From assembly GCA_900542015.1 (NCBI GenBank), contig UQLY01000008.1:62001-126000 (forward strand): a stretch of DNA of 64,000 nt. The letters run 5' to 3'. Numbering within the stretch: the first letter of the stretch is position 1; every line of letters starts with the position of its first letter. The position numbers and the translations under genes are program-made. This DNA comes from an uncultured Lachnospiraceae bacterium (lineage in GTDB: Bacteria > Bacillota > Clostridia > Lachnospirales > Lachnospiraceae). Under the pieces are notes generated by a model that saw nothing but the letters and a program-made list of their open reading frames with translations, ran no database searches and was not told where the DNA came from. Shown piece by piece: positions 23,366 to 31,506 of this stretch.

Positions 23366-25870
23366 TTATTCCACGTTTTTCAGCGCCTCGTCCATCGGAA
23401 TCCGCTTAATTCTTCCGAAATCAAAAAACAAAACGATCAGATAGCCGATCATGACAAAAGCAAACATTTTTACATATCCTGCGGGCTCCATAACGAAAGC
23501 GTACCATCCGCTGTATTCGGACATCATCGTTTTCCACACCTTTTCCATGACCAGCGTGCCCAAAAGAACGCTGACAACGTTTGCCGCCACCACAAATATC
23601 GTCGTTGAAACCAGATACAGACTTGCGATTTCTTTATTTTCATATCCCAAAATCTTCGTCATGGATATGGCGTTTTCATTTTTTTCGATAATGATTTTGG
23701 TCAGCAGGTAGATAAGCACCGCCGACAGCAAAATGCACAGCACCTGGAAATACTGCATATAAGAGCCCATAGAATGATCCATCTGGTCGCACATTTTGGT
23801 AATATCCCGTTCGGTAATGACCGTCGCGATCTCCTCCTGTCCGATATCCGTGATTTTTGTATCGGACATATAGCCGCTAAACGCTTCCTCCTCCAGATCA
23901 AAAACCAAACGGTAATTTCGGATCGGCATAAAGACCGCAATGCTCTGGGATTTTTCGTAAATGCCCGCCACCTCAAATTCATAGCTGCCGTTTTCGTACT
24001 TTTCATTCAAAGTAAAGGTATCGCCCTCATTTAATCCGTACTTATCCTGAAAAGCCGCCGAAATATAGACCTCCCGCCCGGAAAGCGCCGCCGGATCACC
24101 GATTTTGACATAGCGGCTGTCCTCTGAAATTCCGTAAACGGATACTTCTTCTTCAAATTCGCCGTTGCCCGTCTGCAGGGAGCTCATAGCGAAAGGTTCC
24201 GCATCCGCATTTTTTGTTTTGATCACATTGCCGTCCTCGTCCTGAAAAGATTTGAGCACATATTGGTACCGGGCGAACATCATATCCGCGGCATTGTCCT
24301 TGTAATAATCCAGCGTGGACGGCAGCCCTACCGCCATGGCGAGCATAATCATAATAAAGAAAATACCCGCAAAAAGAATGATATAATTGGAGACGTTTTG
24401 AAACATAATACGCAGGCGGAACCTGGCAAAAAACTTCCAGCCCGGCAGACGCATCGCCTTTTTCCTCCTTGTTTTTTTCAGGTCATGGCGCAGAAACTGT
24501 AACGGCGTGTGCCCCATCATTTTGACAATCACGATCAGATTGACCGCAAGCATCAGTACAATCGGAATTAACGTCGTCTTCACAAACGCCTCGGGATTCC
24601 AGACTGTCTTGTAAGCGGGCAGGCTGTAGCTGTTATAATACATGGATACCACCACGTTTTTAAACGCCGAATAGCCCAGGATATTGCCGATGCACGCCGA
24701 CAGTAACGTTACGATTACCGGCATGGATAAATAGTGACGGACCAGTTCTCCCCTGCTGTAGCCCGAAGCCCTGAGTGTTCCGATCGCCGAGGCTTCCTTT
24801 GCAATGGTATTGCTGATCGTAACGGCGAAAATAAATGCGATGATCACGATTAAAACGTCCAAAAGCACGCCGCCCATCGCCTCGTCGGAGCCCATATCGT
24901 CGGTGGCAAAATTGATCGCCGGGTTCGCATACCGCGGTACATAATCCTCAAGCTCCCGGTCCGCAACGACCGTCTGCGTCAGAAGCGCTTTTAGAAAATC
25001 GTCCGAAAGGCTTTTTTCTTCCTTTTCGTCCGCCGCCTCCTCCGCGTATTTCCATGCGTAAGCGTAATGCAGCGAACCGTTCAGACGTTCAAATCCGCTT
25101 TCCGTTACCACCGCCACATCAAATTTCAACGCGTCAAACATCATATCCGTACTTTTTTCATGCAGGGTGGAATAATTCACATAGGCGATCAGCCCCACGA
25201 CCTCATATTCCTCTCCGCCTGCCGTAATCGTATCTCCTACCGTAACGCCCACGTTGTCCGCGTGCATACGGTCAATGGCGATCTCCCGCTCCGTCTCCGG
25301 GAATCTCCCTTCTATCAGGCTTGCCAGATTGACGTCTTCTGTTTTTGCGTAGACGCGGATCGTTCCGTCCGCCACGCCGTCTTTGTTATAATCCTCTTCC
25401 TCGTTTCTGTAGAAATTTTCATAGACCTCTACGCCGACCGCCTTAAAATCGGGATCGTTTAATTCATACTTTTCCTCCGCTTTAGCGTATTCCTCCTCTA
25501 CTTCTTCCTGTATTTTGGTCCACGCTTCATCATAGGCGGCGTTAAATTCCTCCGTGAAGGTTTCGTCCAGCTCTTTTTTCGCTTCGTCCAGATAATATTG
25601 TCTCACATCGGCTTTTTCTCCCGTTCGGATCGCCGCAAGCAGGTCATCGTCCGCCCTGCCGTCCAGCTCAAAGTGCCCGTCCTCCAGCAAATACTGACCG
25701 ACGCTTTCCCGCGCCGCCGTCATCATACTTCCGTTTGCCACATACATTCCCGATACGAAGCCGATCGTCAAAATCAAAAACAGGCTTACCACAAGATATT
25801 TTTTCCAGTCTCCCGTCAGTTCCCGCGGGATACGCCTGATCAGCGGATTTCTCACTTTTTTCTTTTTCAT
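23366..25870 (-). CDS. FtsX-like ABC transporter permease
   Basis: The 834-residue protein has an N-terminal membrane segment (KKYLVVSLFLILTIGFVSG), a large extracytoplasmic domain whose first part (about residues 80-150) is Glu/Lys-rich and helical, then FtsX membrane bundles near 345-460 and 710-825 with a MacB-type domain between. ATG 25870 is chosen over the upstream GTG-type extension. The paired ATPase gene is upstream with its stop 20 nt away. Such MacB/FtsX transporters move lipids or antimicrobial peptides; the substrate is unknown. Confidence 0.85.
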   Translation of the reverse strand: MKKKKVRNPLIRRIPRELTGDWKKYLVVSLFLILTIGFVSGMYVANGSMMTAARESVGQYLLEDGHFELDGRADDDLLAAIRTGEKADVRQYYLDEAKKELDETFTEEFNAAYDEAWTKIQEEVEEEYAKAEEKYELNDPDFKAVGVEVYENFYRNEEEDYNKDGVADGTIRVYAKTEDVNLASLIEGRFPETEREIAIDRMHADNVGVTVGDTITAGGEEYEVVGLIAYVNYSTLHEKSTDMMFDALKFDVAVVTESGFERLNGSLHYAYAWKYAEEAADEKEEKSLSDDFLKALLTQTVVADRELEDYVPRYANPAINFATDDMGSDEAMGGVLLDVLIVIIAFIFAVTISNTIAKEASAIGTLRASGYSRGELVRHYLSMPVIVTLLSACIGNILGYSAFKNVVVSMYYNSYSLPAYKTVWNPEAFVKTTLIPIVLMLAVNLIVIVKMMGHTPLQFLRHDLKKTRRKKAMRLPGWKFFARFRLRIMFQNVSNYIILFAGIFFIMIMLAMAVGLPSTLDYYKDNAADMMFARYQYVLKSFQDEDGNVIKTKNADAEPFAMSSLQTGNGEFEEEVSVYGISEDSRYVKIGDPAALSGREVYISAAFQDKYGLNEGDTFTLNEKYENGSYEFEVAGIYEKSQSIAVFMPIRNYRLVFDLEEEAFSGYMSDTKITDIGQEEIATVITERDITKMCDQMDHSMGSYMQYFQVLCILLSAVLIYLLTKIIIEKNENAISMTKILGYENKEIASLYLVSTTIFVVAANVVSVLLGTLVMEKVWKTMMSEYSGWYAFVMEPAGYVKMFAFVMIGYLIVLFFDFGRIKRIPMDEALKNVE

Positions 25871-25890
25871 CACTATCCTCCTCGTTCCCC

Positions 25891-26607
25891 TTACCATTCC
25901 AGATCTGCGGCGGAAATTTTGTTTTCGTTGATTTCGTTTTTGCGGACGCTTCCGTCGCGAAGCTTGATCACATGGTCCGCCATGTTTTTGATCGCCTCAT
26001 TGTGAGTTACCATGATAACGGTATTGCCGTATTTTTGATTAACGTCTTCGATCAGTTTCAGAATTTCCTTGGAGGTATTATAGTCGAGCGCGCCGGTGGG
26101 CTCGTCGCAAAGCAGAATATCCGGGTTTTTGACAATGGCGCGCCCGATGGACACGCGCTGCTGCTGTCCGCCGGAAAGCTGATTCGGGAGTTTGTATCTG
26201 TGTTCCCAGAGCCCCAGCGTATGCAAAAGCTCGTCGATATCCAGGGAACGGTCGGACAGATAAGCTCCGACCTCAATATTTTCCTTGACGTTCAGATTGG
26301 CAATCAGATTGTATAACTGAAATACATACCCCAAATGCTTTCTGCGGTACCGGGTCAGTTTCTTTTCGCTCAGATCCTTGAGTTTATCCCCGTTGATGGA
26401 AATATAGCCCGAATCCGCGCTGTCGATTCCCCCGATAATATTAAGAAGCGTAGACTTTCCCGAGCCGGAAGGTCCTAACAACACGCAAAATTCTCCCTTC
26501 GCCACCGAAAAATTCATGCCCCTGAGCACTTCCTGACGGGTCTCCCCGCTTCCAAAGCCTTTCTTTAAATCCACAATTTCCAAAAATTTTCTTTCTTCTT
26601 CCGACAT
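25891..26607 (-). CDS. ABC transporter ATPase (LolD/MacB type)
   Basis: The 238-residue ATPase has Walker [11 protein letters not shown]-loop VFQLYNLI, the signature LSGGQQQR and Walker [13 protein letters not shown], diagnostic of the LolD/MacB/FtsE group. It precedes the FtsX-like permease gene by 20 nt. A palindrome at 26690-26717 lies over the likely promoter, suggesting repression by a TetR-type regulator not encoded here. Confidence 0.9.
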   Translation of the reverse strand: MSEEERKFLEIVDLKKGFGSGETRQEVLRGMNFSVAKGEFCVLLGPSGSGKSTLLNIIGGIDSADSGYISINGDKLKDLSEKKLTRYRRKHLGYVFQLYNLIANLNVKENIEVGAYLSDRSLDIDELLHTLGLWEHRYKLPNQLSGGQQQRVSIGRAIVKNPDILLCDEPTGALDYNTSKEILKLIEDVNQKYGNTVIMVTHNEAIKNMADHVIKLRDGSVRKNEINENKISAADLEW

Positions 26608-26689
26608 ACTGTCTCCTCCCTCGTCCAGGCTTTTACCATTTCTTTTGTCCCGGTCGTCTGTTTCTTTTTTATTTTATGATCGCTTTTAT

Positions 26690-26717
26690 ATATGAACGTT
26701 TTATCATTCGTTCATAT
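26690..26717 (-). promoter_or_regulatory. Palindromic operator before the FtsX-type ABC operon
   Basis: ATATGAACG and CGTTCATAT are perfect inverted repeats with a 10-nt centre. The site overlaps a weak promoter (TTGTCA about 17 nt from TAAAAC) upstream of the ATPase gene. The pattern is typical of TetR-family operators. Confidence 0.55.
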
Positions 26718-26746
26718 GTATGACAAAAAAATATGTTTTCCCGTTC

Positions 26747-26902
26747 TTATTCTTTCTCCGACCCGCCCGCACAATCGGACGAGCGTTTCCCGATATATTT
26801 AAAAATTTTACTTTTAATCAGATTCAGCAAAAACACCAGGACGCCCGTAAATAATACCGCACATCCTCCGTAAAGCAAGGACATTACCGCGTCTTTTTCC
26901 AT
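26747..26902 (-). CDS. Small single-pass membrane protein (51 aa)
   Basis: ATG 26902 has an excellent AGGAGG site inside the end of the Fur-like gene, one base after its TAG stop. The protein has one membrane segment (LLYGGCAVLFTGVLVFLLNL) followed by a basic stretch and a polar tail with one Cys. It is co-transcribed with the Fur-like gene. It could assist FeoB, like FeoB-associated small proteins, but it lacks their Cys-rich tail. Confidence 0.6.
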   Translation of the reverse strand: MEKDAVMSLLYGGCAVLFTGVLVFLLNLIKSKIFKYIGKRSSDCAGGSEKE

Positions 26903-26903
26903 T

Positions 26904-27167
26904 CTATTCCTCCTTTTCCCGTTCCTTTGTGCACGCAACCTTAAAAGCGTTTTTCCTGTTGATTGCGCCGATTTCTTCCAATGTGTTAATCATACGATAG
27001 ACTGTCGCCATGCCGATTCGTTTTTCCTGCTTCGCCGCTTTGTAATAAATTTCCTTGCAGCTTGCACAGTCCTCTTCCAGAATGATATCGAGCAACATCA
27101 ATCTCTGCTTTGTCATCCGATATCCCCTGTTCTTCAATTGCCGGATAATCAATTCTTTCTGTAACAC
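26904..27167 (-). CDS. Truncated Fur-family DNA-binding protein (87 aa)
   Basis: GTG 27167 with GGAG upstream starts an 87-residue protein equal to the N-terminal winged-helix domain of Fur: RMTKQRLMLLDIILEE, CKEIYYKAAKQEKRIGMATVYRMINTLEEIGAI. The C-terminal dimerisation and metal-binding domain is absent, and the usual His of the hinge (HLTAEEIY) is replaced by a DCASCKEIY sequence with two Cys. It follows feoB after a terminator. It may regulate iron genes through a different sensing chemistry or be a degenerate paralogue. Confidence 0.8.
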   Translation of the reverse strand: MLQKELIIRQLKNRGYRMTKQRLMLLDIILEEDCASCKEIYYKAAKQEKRIGMATVYRMINTLEEIGAINRKNAFKVACTKEREKEE

Positions 27168-27186
27168 GTATTTTCTCCTTTTTTAT

Positions 27187-27224
27187 AAAAACAAAGGGGA
27201 CCTGCCTTTACCTTGCAGATCCCC
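27187..27224 (-). terminator. Intrinsic terminator after feoB
   Basis: GGGGAUCUGC pairs with GCAGGUCCCC (10 bp, one G-U) around 9 nt, followed by UUUGUUUUU on the minus strand. It lies 20 nt after feoB and just before the Fur-like gene. Confidence 0.85.
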
Positions 27225-27244
27225 GCTTTTTCATGCCGGACTGC

Positions 27245-29644
27245 TTATTTCGCGCCAGCCAGTTTCTTTGTATTTACTTTTAATGTTTTGCTTTCCTTGT
27301 AAGGTCTGAAGAGCAGATAAAGGAAACCGATGATTACCAAAATCGCTACGACAGTACCTACGCCAAACGCGCCTGTTGTGAACAGCGTTCCGACCTGATA
27401 TACGCACAGAGAAACCAGATAAGCAAGGATGCACTGATAACCGATTGCGAACCAGAACCATTTCGTATTGTTCATTTCTCTCTTGATCGCTCCCATCGCT
27501 GCGAAGCAAGGCGCGCACAGAAGGTTGAATACCAGGAAGGAGTACGCTGCAATCTGCGTCATGCTGCCTGCGAGCTGTCCCCAGATCTCCGCGCCGTCTT
27601 CCGCAACCTCTGCAAAACCGAAGAGGATACCAAAGGTTCCGACTACATTTTCTTTTGCGATCAATCCGGTTACCGCTGCAACAGCCATCTTCCAGTCGCC
27701 CCAGCCAAGAGGTGTGAAGATCGGTGCGATAACGCTTCCGATATTTGCCAGAATACTGTTGTTGAGCTGTTCCGCTTCCAGCATACCGAAGGAACCGTCA
27801 ACCCATCCGAAGCTCATTAAGAACCAGAGAACGATAGTGGATAACAGGATGATGGTACCCGCCTTTTTGATAAAGGACCAGCCTCTCTCCCACATGCTTC
27901 TGAGCACATTGCCTACCGTAGGCAGGTGGTAAGCCGGCAGCTCCATAACGAAGGGAGCCGGATCGCCTGCAAACATTTTTGTTTTCTTTAAAATAATACC
28001 GGAGCAGATAATCGCCGCAATTCCCACAAAGTATGCGCTGGGCGCTACCCAGGAAGCTCCGTCGAACAACGCGCCCGCGATCAATGCGATAATCGGCAGT
28101 TTTGCGCCGCACGGAATAAACGTCGTCGTCATAATCGTCATCTTGCGGTCCCTGTCGTTTTCAATGGTTCTTGACGCCATAACGCCGGGAACGCCGCAGC
28201 CCGTACCGATCAACATCGGAATAAAGGATTTTCCGGATAAACCGAATTTGCGGAAAATTCTGTCCATGATAAACGCTACACGAGCCATATAACCGCACGC
28301 CTCCAGGAATGCGAGGAAGATAAACAATACAAGCATCTGAGGCACAAAGCCCAGTACCGCGCCGACGCCGGCAACAATACCGTCTAAGATCAGCCCCTGC
28401 AGCCAGTCTGCACAGCCGATGGCATTAAGCAGGTTTTCAACCAATACCGGCACGCCGGGAACCCATACGCCGTAATCCGCAGGATCAGGACCTTCTTCTC
28501 CCATATCCGCAAGTAACGCTTCCGCTTCATTCGCCGTCGTTTCCGAAAGCTCTACCGTCTCAAGCACTTCGCCCTCTTCATCTAAAATATCAACGCTTGC
28601 AGCGCCTTCTTCATATGCCGCTACAATCTGATCCGCTCTGTCATAATCAGCCGCAGCGTCTTCATACGCGCCGCTTCCGATGCCGAACAGATGCCAGCCG
28701 TCTCCGAATACACCGTCGTTCGCCCAGTCCGTAGCCCAGGTTCCCACCGTCGTAACGGATACATAATATACAAGCCACATAACCAAAGCAAAAATCGGCA
28801 GCGCAAGGAACCTGTTTGTGACAATCCTGTCGATTTTATCGGATACGCTCATCTTCTTGCCGGTTTCCTTTTTGGTAACGCAATCGCCGATAATCGAAGA
28901 AATATAAACATATCTTTCGTTGGTAATAATACTTTCCGTATCGTCGTCAAAAGCATCTTCCAACTGTTTGATCTGTACCGATACGTCGGGAACGCTCTTT
29001 AACTGTTCGCCGATTTTATCATCTTTTTCCAACAGCTTGATCGCGAAGAATCTCTTTTGTTCTTCCGCTACGTCGCTTCCCAGCATATCTTCCACAGCTT
29101 TGATCGCGTCCTCAACAGCGGGAGCAAATTCATGTACCGGAACAGCCGCGTTCTTTTTCTGCGCCAAGCCTACGGCTTTTTCAGCCATCTTCTGGATTCC
29201 CGTTCCTTTTAAAGCGGAAATCTCAACAACCTCGCAGCCCAGCTTCTGGCTCAGCTTATCGATATGTATGGTGTCTCCGGATTTTTCCAGAATATCAATC
29301 ATGTTTACCGCCATGATTACCGGAATACCCAGCTCCATAATCTGAGTTGACAGGTATAAGTTTCTCTCAATGTTGGTACCGTCTACAATATTGATAATCG
29401 CGTCCGGTCTTTCATTGATCAGATAATTTCTCGCTACCACTTCTTCCAGTGTGTAGGGAGACAGGGAATAAATTCCCGGCAAGTCCATGATCGCAACATC
29501 TTTGTGTCCTTTGAGCTTACCTTCCTTTTTTTCTACCGTAACGCCCGGCCAGTTACCAACAAACTGATTGGAACCTGTCAGAGCGTTGAATAATGTTGTT
29601 TTTCCACAGTTCGGATTGCCTGCTAAAGCAATTTTAATAGACAT
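27245..29644 (-). CDS. feoB: Ferrous iron transporter FeoB
   Basis: FeoB imports Fe2+ across the membrane. The N-terminal G domain has GNPNCGKTT (7-15), DLPGIYS and NMID; the membrane part has two Gate motifs (IPMLIGTGCGVPG and LLCAPCFAA) and many membrane segments. At 799 aa it is longer than many relatives because of an acidic soluble insertion of roughly 90 residues (about 310-400, rich in Glu, Asp and Ala) between the first and second membrane segments. It is the third gene of feoA-feoA-feoB and ends before a terminator. Confidence 0.96.
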   Translation of the reverse strand: MSIKIALAGNPNCGKTTLFNALTGSNQFVGNWPGVTVEKKEGKLKGHKDVAIMDLPGIYSLSPYTLEEVVARNYLINERPDAIINIVDGTNIERNLYLSTQIMELGIPVIMAVNMIDILEKSGDTIHIDKLSQKLGCEVVEISALKGTGIQKMAEKAVGLAQKKNAAVPVHEFAPAVEDAIKAVEDMLGSDVAEEQKRFFAIKLLEKDDKIGEQLKSVPDVSVQIKQLEDAFDDDTESIITNERYVYISSIIGDCVTKKETGKKMSVSDKIDRIVTNRFLALPIFALVMWLVYYVSVTTVGTWATDWANDGVFGDGWHLFGIGSGAYEDAAADYDRADQIVAAYEEGAASVDILDEEGEVLETVELSETTANEAEALLADMGEEGPDPADYGVWVPGVPVLVENLLNAIGCADWLQGLILDGIVAGVGAVLGFVPQMLVLFIFLAFLEACGYMARVAFIMDRIFRKFGLSGKSFIPMLIGTGCGVPGVMASRTIENDRDRKMTIMTTTFIPCGAKLPIIALIAGALFDGASWVAPSAYFVGIAAIICSGIILKKTKMFAGDPAPFVMELPAYHLPTVGNVLRSMWERGWSFIKKAGTIILLSTIVLWFLMSFGWVDGSFGMLEAEQLNNSILANIGSVIAPIFTPLGWGDWKMAVAAVTGLIAKENVVGTFGILFGFAEVAEDGAEIWGQLAGSMTQIAAYSFLVFNLLCAPCFAAMGAIKREMNNTKWFWFAIGYQCILAYLVSLCVYQVGTLFTTGAFGVGTVVAILVIIGFLYLLFRPYKESKTLKVNTKKLAGAK

Positions 29645-29664
29645 TTTTCTACTCCTTCTTTCCT

Positions 29665-29886
29665 TTATTCTACCTCGATCATTTCCGCATCCGCTTTACG
29701 CAGGGATAATTCATATCCTCTGACAGTAACTTCAACGGGATCTCCCAGGGGCGCTACCTTTCTTACATAAATATCGACTCCCTTTGTGATTCCCATGTCC
29801 ATGATCCGTCTCTTAACCGGACCTTCACCGGACAGTTTCTTCACAGTAACTGTCTGCCCGCAGGCAACTTCCTTCAGTGTTTTCAT
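29665..29886 (-). CDS. feoA: FeoA-family protein (second copy)
   Basis: The 73-residue SH3-like protein shows LKEVACGQTVTVKKLSGEGPVKRRIMDMGITKG and ends ELSLRKADAEMIEVE, the classical FeoA form. FeoA aids FeoB transport. ATG 29886 has AAGGAG upstream. It lies 21 nt before feoB and 28 nt after the first FeoA gene. Confidence 0.92.
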   Translation of the reverse strand: MKTLKEVACGQTVTVKKLSGEGPVKRRIMDMGITKGVDIYVRKVAPLGDPVEVTVRGYELSLRKADAEMIEVE

Positions 29887-29913
29887 AATGTACTCCTTCC
29901 TCATAGATATCTT

Positions 29914-30129
29914 TTATGAAACCATAATCTTGTTTGCCATGTCTTTTCCGATGGCAACTCTGGAATCCTTAATATTGACAATGATGTTGCCGCCGACCTG
30001 AGAAATGACGGTCACGGTTCCACCGCATACAAAACCGAGATTCTCCAAAAATCTCCGGGTTTCTTCTTTGCCTCCCACCCGTGCGATCACATTGGGCTCT
30101 CCTTCTTTAACCATAGATAACGGCATCAT
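29914..30129 (-). CDS. FeoA-family protein (first copy)
   Basis: A 71-residue FeoA-like SH3 protein (RVGGKEETRRFLENLGFVCGGTVTVI, then NIIVNIKDSRVAIGKDMA). I chose ATG 30129 with GGAAGG 6 nt upstream; a GTG two codons earlier lacks spacing. Paired FeoA proteins before FeoB are common in Clostridia. It is the first gene after the iron-regulated promoter. Confidence 0.9.
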   Translation of the reverse strand: MMPLSMVKEGEPNVIARVGGKEETRRFLENLGFVCGGTVTVISQVGGNIIVNIKDSRVAIGKDMANKIMVS

Positions 30130-30169
30130 ACTCACCCTTCCTTTTCAAAAAGTAAATTGTCAAAGTAAT

Positions 30170-30184
30170 TGATAATGATTTTCA
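30170..30184 (-). promoter_or_regulatory. Fur box in the feo leader
   Basis: TGATAATGATTTTCA matches the 7-1-7 Fur consensus at 13 of 14 positions. It lies between the feo promoter and the first feoA start, where bound Fur would block transcription. Confidence 0.7.
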
Positions 30185-30199
30185 TTTGCTCTTTTCGAT

Positions 30200-30232
30200 A
30201 GTTAGTATATTCTAACTTTTATTCGTTGTCAA
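30200..30232 (-). promoter_or_regulatory. feo promoter with overlapping DtxR-type operator
   Basis: TTGACA (30232-30227) and TATACT (30209-30204) are 17 nt apart on the minus strand. The palindrome AGTTAG-TATATT-CTAACT (30200-30217) covers the -10 box. The same half-sites and spacing recur upstream of eno. The DtxR-family gene is transcribed divergently from the other side of this region. Confidence 0.75.
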
Positions 30233-30281
30233 TAATCCAAAGAAGATTTTTTGTGATTTTTTTCAAACTTTTTTTCAAAAT

Positions 30282-30311
30282 TTGAAAGACAGCTTACGAT
30301 TATGCTATAAT
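30282..30311 (+). promoter_or_regulatory. Promoter of the DtxR-family gene
   Basis: TTGAAA (30282-30287) and TATAAT (30306-30311) with an 18-nt spacer and a TG extended -10 (ATGCTATAAT). A second TATAAT lies 13 nt further on. Confidence 0.65.
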
Positions 30312-30332
30312 GGGCGGTATAATATAAGGAAA

Positions 30333-30394
30333 AAAACGGTTCGCTTCGGGCGAAGAGCCCAACCGCAAAGGTTGCCGCAAGCCGCGACCGTTTA
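30333..30394 (+). ncRNA. Candidate structured leader RNA of the DtxR-family gene
   Basis: The 62-nt leader folds into a closing stem (AAACGG-TTCGC with GCGA-CCGTTT, one bulge) enclosing at least two short hairpins: GGGC-GAAGA-GCCC and AACC-GCAAA-GGTT. It ends about 17 nt before the ATG, next to the ribosome site. I do not recognise it as a known riboswitch class. It might be a metal-sensing or protein-binding leader, or only a stabilising fold. Confidence 0.4.
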
Positions 30395-30411
30395 TGACAA
30401 GGGGTGAATTT

Positions 30412-30771
30412 ATGAATACCAATGAATCCGCAGAAAACTATTTGGAAACGATCCTGATCCTGAGCCACAAGCTCCCCGTCGTCCGCTCCGTGGACATTGC
30501 CACAGAACTCGGCTTCAAAAAATCCAGCGTCAGCATCGCAATGAAAAATTTAAGAGAAAAGCAGATGATTACCGTAACCGACGCTGGATTCATCTATCTG
30601 ACCGACGCCGGCAGGGAAGTCGCAGAAATGATTTACGAAAGGCACCAGTTACTTTCCGACTGGCTCATACGTCTCGGCGTTCCGTCCGAAATCGCAACAG
30701 CCGACGCCTGCAAGATCGAACACGTCATCAGCAAAGAAAGTTTTGAAGCAATCAAAAAGCATGTGAAATAA
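30412..30771 (+). CDS. DtxR/MntR-family metal-dependent transcriptional regulator
   Basis: The 119-residue protein has the winged helix (SVDIATELGFKKSSVSIAMKNLREKQMI) and the start of the dimerisation/metal domain (AGREVAEMIYERHQLLSDWLIRLG, CKIEHVISKESFEAIKKHV), with likely ligands His65-type, Cys and Glu-His residues. It lacks an SH3 domain, like MntR and short IdeR forms. ATG 30412 with AAGGGG is chosen. Divergent from feoAAB, it is the obvious candidate to bind AGTTAG-N6-CTAACT sites. Confidence 0.9.
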   Translation: MNTNESAENYLETILILSHKLPVVRSVDIATELGFKKSSVSIAMKNLREKQMITVTDAGFIYLTDAGREVAEMIYERHQLLSDWLIRLGVPSEIATADACKIEHVISKESFEAIKKHVK

Positions 30772-30789
30772 AATTTCACATGCTTTTTT
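30758..30789 (+). terminator. Terminator of the DtxR-family gene
   Basis: AGCATGTGAAAT pairs perfectly with ATTTCACATGCT, followed by six T. The left arm includes the last codons and stop of the gene. The remaining gap to 30975 holds no gene I can see. Confidence 0.88.
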
Positions 30790-30975
30790 ACTGCCGCTAT
30801 ATTGCACGGCAATGCCGCCCGGACCCGCCCGGTCCGGTCAAAGCCATTCTAAGACCCCGTCATATTTTTGGGCAAAATCTTGCAACCGATTGTTATGCTT
30901 GCAAAGCCGCATAATCAGCGGGTTTCCTCCCTGCTTCCGTCCCGTTTTCTCTCGCGTTTTTCCATTGCCCGGACA

Positions 30976-31506
30976 TTAAAATTCAATCCCTTTTCGCGCC
31001 GCAATTCCTTTTTCAAACGGGTGTTTTTCACATCTCATTTCCGTCACATAGTCCGCCGCGTCCTTAAGCGCCTGCTCCGGGTCCCGCCCGGTCATGACCA
31101 GCTCGATATTTTCCGGCTTATGCAGCAGCACCTCCTCTAACCTGCTCCGGTCAACCAGGCGCCATCTATAGGCGTAAGTGATCTCGTCAAGCACCACAAC
31201 TCCCCCGTCCTTCATCCGTCCGATTTCTTCAATCGCCGTTTCCAACAGTTTTTCCTGTTCCGCGGCAAAAACCTCCTTCTCCTCCCCGCTCATCCTGCTG
31301 TAAAATCCTTTCGGCGTCTTTGCATGAGCTGTTTTGACGCCAGGAATCTTTTTGAGCACTTCGACTTCTCCCGAAGTATCGTCTTTCATAAACTGTATAA
31401 ATAATACTCGTTTTTTATTTCCCGCCGCGCGGACGCACAGCCCGACCGCCGCCGTCGTCTTTCCTTTTCCGTCCCCGTAATATAAATGGATCAATCCTTT
31501 CTCCAT
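30976..31506 (-). CDS. cobA: Cob(I)alamin adenosyltransferase CobA/BtuR
   Basis: The 176-residue enzyme adenosylates corrinoids to make coenzyme B12. It begins with YYGDGKGKTTAAVGL (P-loop) and has VLDEITYAYRWRLVD and TGRDPEQALKDAADYVTEM typical of CobA. It overlaps the upstream fusion gene by 16 nt. The upstream protein's MetH-activation-like domain also handles corrinoid chemistry, making the pairing meaningful. Confidence 0.92.
   Translation of the reverse strand: MEKGLIHLYYGDGKGKTTAAVGLCVRAAGNKKRVLFIQFMKDDTSGEVEVLKKIPGVKTAHAKTPKGFYSRMSGEEKEVFAAEQEKLLETAIEEIGRMKDGGVVVLDEITYAYRWRLVDRSRLEEVLLHKPENIELVMTGRDPEQALKDAADYVTEMRCEKHPFEKGIAARKGIEF

Noticed and set aside
27245..29644. FeoB fused to an extra domain
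   Set aside because: The additional length is an acidic low-complexity loop between membrane segments, not a recognisable domain.
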